DNA of 64,000 nt from Anagrus nilaparvatae. Its lineage: Eukaryota > Arthropoda > Insecta > Hymenoptera > Mymaridae. A model generated the notes under the pieces. That model worked only from the letters and a program-made list of their open reading frames with translations. It searched no databases and was not told the origin of the DNA. The stretch spans positions 10,806,001 to 10,870,000 of the forward strand of contig JAKSXM010000246.1 of the NCBI GenBank assembly GCA_022575985.1, in the 5' to 3' direction. Position numbers and translations under genes: made by a program. Positions 57,861 through 64,000 of the stretch are shown here, piece by piece; position 1 is the stretch's first letter, and the number at the start of each line of letters is the position of its first letter.

Positions 57861-58446
57861 TAATTGTCATACAATATATTACCAAAAAAACTAAAATTTT
57901 CAATTTCATGTAATAAAAAAAAAATCAGCCTCGAAGAAACTAAAATTCTTATTGTCAAATGCGTTTTTTTTTTCAATTTCAGCTAAAAATTTGGAGAAAG
58001 CAGTGGGTCATGGAAAAATTATATTAGTTCTAAAAATAAAGGCGTTACATCTCTAATATTTGTTAGTAATATTATTACAAAATATTACAAGAATCCTTTC
58101 TCATGGCATATTTTTTAGAAAATCGTCTTCTCCTTTGCTAGAAAAATTAAACATTTTTTCCCATAAATTTTCCATAAATCCATTTCCACCTTAAAAAAGT
58201 ATTTTCAAATTTTCCCGAAACAACTATAAAATAACTTTTAAAAGCTCTAATTACAATCCTAATTCCTAAGAGTTCGCACAATTTTCGCTTGCAGGACTTA
58301 CCAACATTTGGCATTTTTTTAAAAAGTATTTACTTTAAAAATTCTTTTAAAATTTAATCAAAATAGTATTGTATTACAGTGTATGTACAAACTTGTGCTT
58401 TTAGATTTAAAAAAAAAATAAATTTATTTTCAATACTTAACTAGTA

Positions 58447-58673
58447 GGAGTTACTGTTACCCGAAAGTCAGGTCGGGTACCAAAAATTCGGTCTTTTTTG
58501 ACAGATTTTTGCCGGTCAGATTTCGTGTGAGTCCCGAAACTTCCCGAAAGAGGTCTGCAGCTCTAGTTTTGAATCAAAAGCTTCCTTGGACAACCTAAAC
58601 TCGACTCAACTCGAAGCAAATAAAACCCAAAATTTCAGGTAACCGATCCGACTTTCGGATAACGGCACACCTC
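58447..58673. mobile_element. Short MITE (copy 2), same family
   Basis: The ends GGAGTTACTGTTACCCGAAA and, reversed, GAGGTGTGCCGTTATCCGAA match the family at 57661, including internal CGGGTACC words. The two copies sit 0.6 kb apart. The exact target duplication is not resolved. Confidence 0.6.
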
Positions 58674-58679
58674 TATTCA

Positions 58680-61600
58680 CTAATCTAATCTAACATAAAA
58701 AAATTTTTTTTACCCAAATTATAAAATTTTAATATTAACAGCATCTGTAATTACCGACATTTTCTATGGGGAATCTAGTAAATTTGGGCTAATCGGTTTC
58801 TATTTGATTTCTACAACGCTATAGTCTTCGATTTTTGATATTCAATAATTTTTTTTTATTAAATAATTATTTATAGTAATAAACATTTCAAACCCAATAA
58901 AATGGCGTTGAATATACACAAACTTATGAATTATTATTTGATTAAAAAAATGATCGAATATTAAAAATCGAAGACAATACCGAGGTAGAAGAATTAAAAA
59001 GAAAATTTTCTGTAAAAGAAAAATTTTTTTAGTTGCTTTATGGCTTCAGGAAATCAGGAACCGATTAGCCCAAATTTTGGTAATTACATTAGTTCCGGAA
59101 TTCTGTTAAACGCATGCGCATTAAAATGTACAAAACGGCGGAAATTGTATAAAATAAATCATAATATGCTATACATATACATTTGTTAATGATACTTTTA
59201 CATACATTATTATTATTATTATTATTATCGACTAGTGTGACCGTCATTCATAATTTAAATCTAGACGAAAGATATTATGAATGGGATATGTTATAATATT
59301 ATACACCTGTGTGTTTTTCATAGCTATACTTTACAGTGCATACTGTTAGGCCTTGCACTAGTTTATCATTTTCTTTTTTTAAATTTTTATACAAATATAA
59401 ATGAAAAAATTTTTATTTTAAAGAAGCTAATTTTTTGAAAAATATATCTCATTTTTATTTTTTTTTAGGTTATGTAAACTAAAAGAATTAATTATGTATT
59501 TTTGTTTGCTGATGGTTATATATTCTGTTTTTAGTGAATAGGCTAACGTTTATTTTAAAAAAGTCTTTATTTTTTACCTTTTTAAGATTTTAAAATATTT
59601 ACTAAAGAAAAGAGTACAGGATTTAAAATATTTAAACTTAAAACAGTTTATGTGACTTCCCTTTTTCGCCTCCTCGTCGAAAATTTTTGAGGAATTTTTT
59701 CAAAATAGTTTTTAATGATGTAACATTTTATCGACTGTACATTTACTTTTTGTGATTACTTATTGTCGCATTAGTCATACTAAAAACTTAATTTTTGTAA
59801 AAATTTAAATCGTGTTTTTCAAAAACGAAAATTTCAGCAAATAACACCGAAAATACATCTAAATATTGAATTAAATTGCCTCCACCCTTGTGTCGCACCC
59901 TAAATAAACCCTCAAATACTGAAAATTTGTAAAAAGGAATAAATCAAAAGTATATGTAATCATCAAATTTCTACAATATGAACCCCCAACCCGAATTTTG
60001 ACTTGCTTATGCAAATGAATAAAAAACTTAAAAGTATTTTATTCCACTAGAACGTACATCGTGTATTTTATTGAATTAAGTTAGAAAAATGAGAGCTTAC
60101 CAATTATTTATATACACTGACCTTTTAATTATAAAACGAAACTACTTTTCTTTGTTATACTTATTTATACAAGGTAAAACCTTCTTTCTTAAATAAAAAA
60201 TATAAATTCAGCAAAATATTATTTAATAACATTAATTTCTGGTCGAGGTTAATTTTAAATACAAATTCTAAAGCGTGTGAAAATTAACAGCTAAAACGTT
60301 GTAGTTTTGAAATTATTTCTGTACATGTCACATAAGTTAAGAGAAATCTTTCACTCAAATAAATTAACTAAAAAAAGTTTTTAAAATTTTGTACGTGTAA
60401 GAAAAATCTAAACATGTCTAAAACTTAACTAGCACTTTCACTTTTTAGTTTTTAAAATTATTTTTTTGTATATAAGCGTGCCAAAATGATTAATTCAAGT
60501 AATTTATTATACTTAAAATTTTTTATCATATTTCATAAATCATAATTTTATTAATTTTTGCCAAATTTACACGTTTATTTCATTTTTATTAAAGAATAAT
60601 TTGTGTTTAATTAAAATTATTTATAAACCTACACGGCAAACAAATAATATTAAAAGACAAGTAGCTTATCTTTTATTTATCTTAAAAAATAATGAGAACA
60701 GTAAACAGTAATTACATTTTTTCTTTAAAATAATGGAATATCTACTTTTTTTTAAAAACAAATATAATCGATATTACAATTTTTTTTAAAAGTTTAGTTA
60801 CAAACCATAATAATTTAATATACTTGCATGCTATTTTATTTTTTATATTTTTATATATTAGCTTAGACGTTATTTTTAGTGATTAGGAGTTGATCTAAAT
60901 TTTTTTGGGTTGATTCGTAGATCAGAGAGTTACAAATACAGGTCTTAATTTTATTTTTTAATGGGATAACAGAATTCTGTTACTAAAGAAATTAATTTTT
61001 GTGACAGTAGTTAGAATTTGGAATATTTGGAAATGCAGTTAATTTTCTAACTATAATTGAAAAAATGTTTAAATGAGAAAAAAAAAACACAGAAACCTTT
61101 TTAAATCGTAGGATAAAACCTATGGATCTCGTTAATTTTGATGACACTATTATTTGTTTTTGTACCTAAAATCATTTTCAGATAAATTTTATAATTTTGG
61201 GCTGATTAAATAATTGAAGCATGCATTAAATTTTTATCAAGTTAATTTTAAAAAGGCAAACTTAAATATTATAAAAAATAGCTATGCCAGGTATCAAAAA
61301 GATAATTTTTTACAAAATTGAAAAAAAAAATTAATCAGCACCGAGCTATTTTATCAAAAAGAAATCTTGATCAATAAAAATTTTTTTATAGGTCTAAATA
61401 ATTCCAGTTTTTAAAATAAATTCACTTGTCTTAAAAAAAATTTTTGATTATTTCTCCCAAACTCAAATTCAAATTAAAAATAAAAATATCTCATTTTAAG
61501 AATCCCATTTTTTTTTTAAGCAATTTTAAATTTCTCATATCGAAAATTAATAACCAGTCTAATATAGAAAAATGTTATGTATTTATCAGTACATAGCATT

Positions 61601-62243
61601 TCACTGGATAATTTGCTGAATTTCTTATTATCATAATTATGTTTATTTTCTTTTTTTATGTAAAAAAAGATAAAAACAAAAAAAAACAAAAAACAAAAAT
61701 TATAAAAAAAAAAATAAACTAGGTTATTTATATCTTAAATTATCGTAAAAAGATATTACAGTTAAATTATTAAATTATTAAAACTTAAAAGTTATACTTT
61801 ACAAAAGCTATATTATAATTTATCGCCCTGTTAAATGCACGATATAATATAAATATATTTTCATATATAATATTTGTAACCTAAATTAAATATTCGAAGC
61901 AGTAGAAAAAGTTCTTTATTTTGCTACATTATTTATTACTTTTTTTAAAATACTTTTTCTGAAAATAATTATTTATATCTACAACTACAATAATATAAAA
62001 AGTTTGAATGGAAAAGTAAATAAAATTTTTGATTAGATAAATTATTATAATATGTTTTAATTATTGCCAAAGTAATTATATAAAATATGTAAAGGGAAGA
62101 AAAATAATATTTCATAAATTTGAAACCTAATTACATGAAAAAAATTCAAAAAATACGTTGATTATCTCATATCCCTTTAAAAAAAAACAAATAAAATCCG
62201 ATTAAATTAGCCAAAACTAAAATTTACACAACTATTTACATTA
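58680..62243. other. Intergenic AT-rich DNA
   Basis: No exon recognised on either strand. It includes an (ATT)n microsatellite at 59206-59228. About 58780-59100 shows a loose inverted arrangement (AATCGGTTTCTATTTG near 58793 against AATCGGTTCCTGATTT reversed near 59070), possibly another old foldback. Confidence 0.55.
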
Positions 62244-63092
62244 TAGTATAGGCCTGGAGCATGGTTTTATTTGCGATTTTTTTTGAAAGAATGTCCATGG
62301 AATTTTTCGACGGTAATTTCAGTTTTTGGGGTCGCTGACTCCAAATCCGAAGTGCGTTTTGACCTAAAGTGGTCCAATTTTGCGTAATTGCGCATTTTAG
62401 GTTTTTAACGTTTTTTTGCCATTTTTTGTTAAAATTTTTAATATATTAGCATTTTTATCACATTACACTAATGTTTTTTGGGTCTCTATATCTAATTATC
62501 ATATCTACTCATACAAAAAAAAATGGTAGCCCATAATAGGGATTCTTATAGGCTATTTTTCACGCTTTTTGGGCTAATTTTAGCTATTTTTATGAAATAA
62601 TACCAATTACCAATAAACAGCCTATAAGTGCCTATTATGGGCTATTGCGCCGTTTTTAGATTAATTAAAAATAATATTCGTATTTAACTACCCTAAAATA
62701 CTTAAAAACCAGAAGCTGTAGATAAAAATTTGTATTATTTCATAAAAATAGCTAAAATTAGCCCAAAAAGCGTGAAAAATAGCTTAAGGATCCCTATTAT
62801 GGGCTACCATTTTTTTTATGAGTAGATATACTATAATATATGATAATTTGGTATAGAGACCCAAAAAACATTAGTATAGTGTGAGAAAAATGGTACTATA
62901 TTAAAAATTTTAACAAAAAATGGCAAAAAAACGTTAAAAATTACCTAAAATGGGCAATTACGCAAAATTGGACCACGTTAGTTCAAAACGGACTTCGGAT
63001 TTGGGATCAGCGACCACAAAATCGTCCAAAAATTCCATGGACATGCTTTCTAAAAAAATCGCAAATAAAAACAATGCACCAGGCCTATACTA
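62244..63092. mobile_element. 849-bp foldback element with arms of about 365 bp
   Basis: The left arm (62244-62612) and right arm (62727-63092) are near-perfect inverted copies around a spacer of about 115 bp. Terminal words are TAGTATAGGCCTGGAGCATG and, reversed, TAGTATAGGCCTGGTGCATT. Flanks are TTA on both sides, or TA if the ends are drawn two bases in. A TTA duplication would suit PIF/Harbinger. No protein. Confidence 0.88.
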
Positions 63093-63422
63093 TTATTAGA
63101 GAAACTTCAAAAAAATTAAAGTGATACGATTTTTACTCATTTCTAAATCATTTTAATCATTTCTAAAAATTGAGCATTTTCTCAGTGCAAGGTAAAGCAA
63201 ATCTTCAGCCTTTGCTTTGCACGGCAATGCACCCTTTGAATCTAATATGAGCCTAATAAATGTATAGTGAAATACGAGATTTATGTTTATAAAAATTAAT
63301 ATATAGGAAGCAAACAAATTATCTCAAATTTTAAAAATTCTATTGTAACATAGGGCAGACTCTCGATAAAAGTTATATTAAAATTGTTGAAACCAATAAA
63401 TCTAAACTATAAATCATACTAA

Positions 63423-63968
63423 CAAGGGGAGTGTCAACTGCCTGGAAAGCCGATTTGTTTCTAACTTTCAAGATAGGTTTTAGTAGTAAAAATAACATCT
63501 TCCAAACTCTCAGTTTATCTGAATGGGCTTCCGATTTTTATCAGCAATACTCAAACCGTCGTGTCCAATAAACTAAATGCTTGTTTTTGGCTAAAATCAA
63601 CCAATTTTTAAAAAACCTTAAATTGGCATTTTGACTTTAAATTATTATACTTCGAAAAAGAATAACAAAGAACATTTGAAATCTTGAAAACCTATTTTAG
63701 TCATAAATTATATTTATTGGCATCAATTTAAAAAATTGTTCATTTTTAGCCAAAAACGGGCATTTAGTTTACTGAAAACTATCATAAGAAAAAAAAAATA
63801 TGACCAACGAAAATGCAAGATAAGAACGTTATCTTATATCATGAACCCCTGGATATCTACGCCTAAAAAGCTGAGGCTGAGAGTATGGGGAATATTTTTT
63901 CAAGTACCAAAAATTAATCCTGTAATTCAAAAGAAAATCAGGTTCTCAAACAGTAAAAACTCCCCTTG
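63423..63968. mobile_element. 546-bp foldback element, TAA target duplication
   Basis: The ends are CAAGGGGAGTGTCAACTGCC and, reversed, CAAGGGGAGTTTTTACTGTT. Inner arms include AAACTAAATGC-TGTTTTTGGCTAAAA on both sides. TAA flanks the element (63420-63422 and 63969-63971). The inverted similarity is patchier than in the 62244 element. Confidence 0.75.
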
Positions 63969-64000
63969 TAAATATTAAAATACCCAGCTAATCAATTAAA

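Overview
The window looks like AT-rich nuclear DNA from an insect. It has short exons with GT..AG introns, seven-transmembrane insect odorant receptors, an odorant-binding-protein gene, a conserved insect orphan GPCR, and R1-like, jockey/CR1-like and BEL/Pao retroelements. Receptor style and base composition suggest a hymenopteran, perhaps a parasitoid wasp, but this is inference; nothing seen fixes the species. All calls come from reading the sequence by eye.

Layout. 1-1.84 kb: the 3' part of a multi-exon gene with acidic exons, a lysine/arginine-rich exon and a C-terminal all-cysteine RING finger. 2.09-3.99 kb: a satellite of about seven 275-bp units, each with two hairpins. 7.4-12.0 kb and 20.5-25.8 kb: two apparently intact, tandemly duplicated odorant receptor (OR) genes of ten exons and 405 codons each. 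They are separated by an R1-type LINE with a second LINE nested inside it, an older LINE relic and a large foldback repeat with a palindrome-rich MITE nested in it. 31.0-31.8 kb (minus): a four-exon odorant-binding-protein (OBP) gene of 131 codons. 33.2-37.3 kb: a third OR copy reduced to exons 3-6, broken by a LINE and carrying a stop and a one-base deletion. 37.7-39.8 kb (minus): an internally deleted BEL/Pao element. 45.4-51.1 kb (minus): a three-coding-exon class A orphan GPCR (313 codons). 51.1-64 kb: no gene recognised; MITEs, a tRNA-derived SINE and three long foldback elements.

How the parts relate. The two ORs and the OBP are likely chemosensory genes (OBPs carry odorants, ORs detect them), so 7-36 kb is a small chemosensory neighbourhood growing by duplication and eroded by transposons. 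All three OR copies carry the same reverse-transcriptase fragment in the intron after exon 8 or its remains, so that insertion predates the duplications. Later insertions are copy-specific: a CACTG-ended MITE and an 829-bp insert in copy 2, a LINE in copy 3. The paralogues serve as empty-site controls.

Most unusual observations: the 829-bp insert in OR copy 2, which holds two outward-facing hairpins matching the histone mRNA 3' stem-loop plus a TATA box, with a similar TATA-to-stem-loop arrangement beside the BEL gag; a family of CACTG-ended MITEs with 2-bp target duplications that are not restricted to TA; the 275-bp hairpin satellite; and a run of six or seven interspersed copies of a roughly 30-nt motif in the first GPCR intron.
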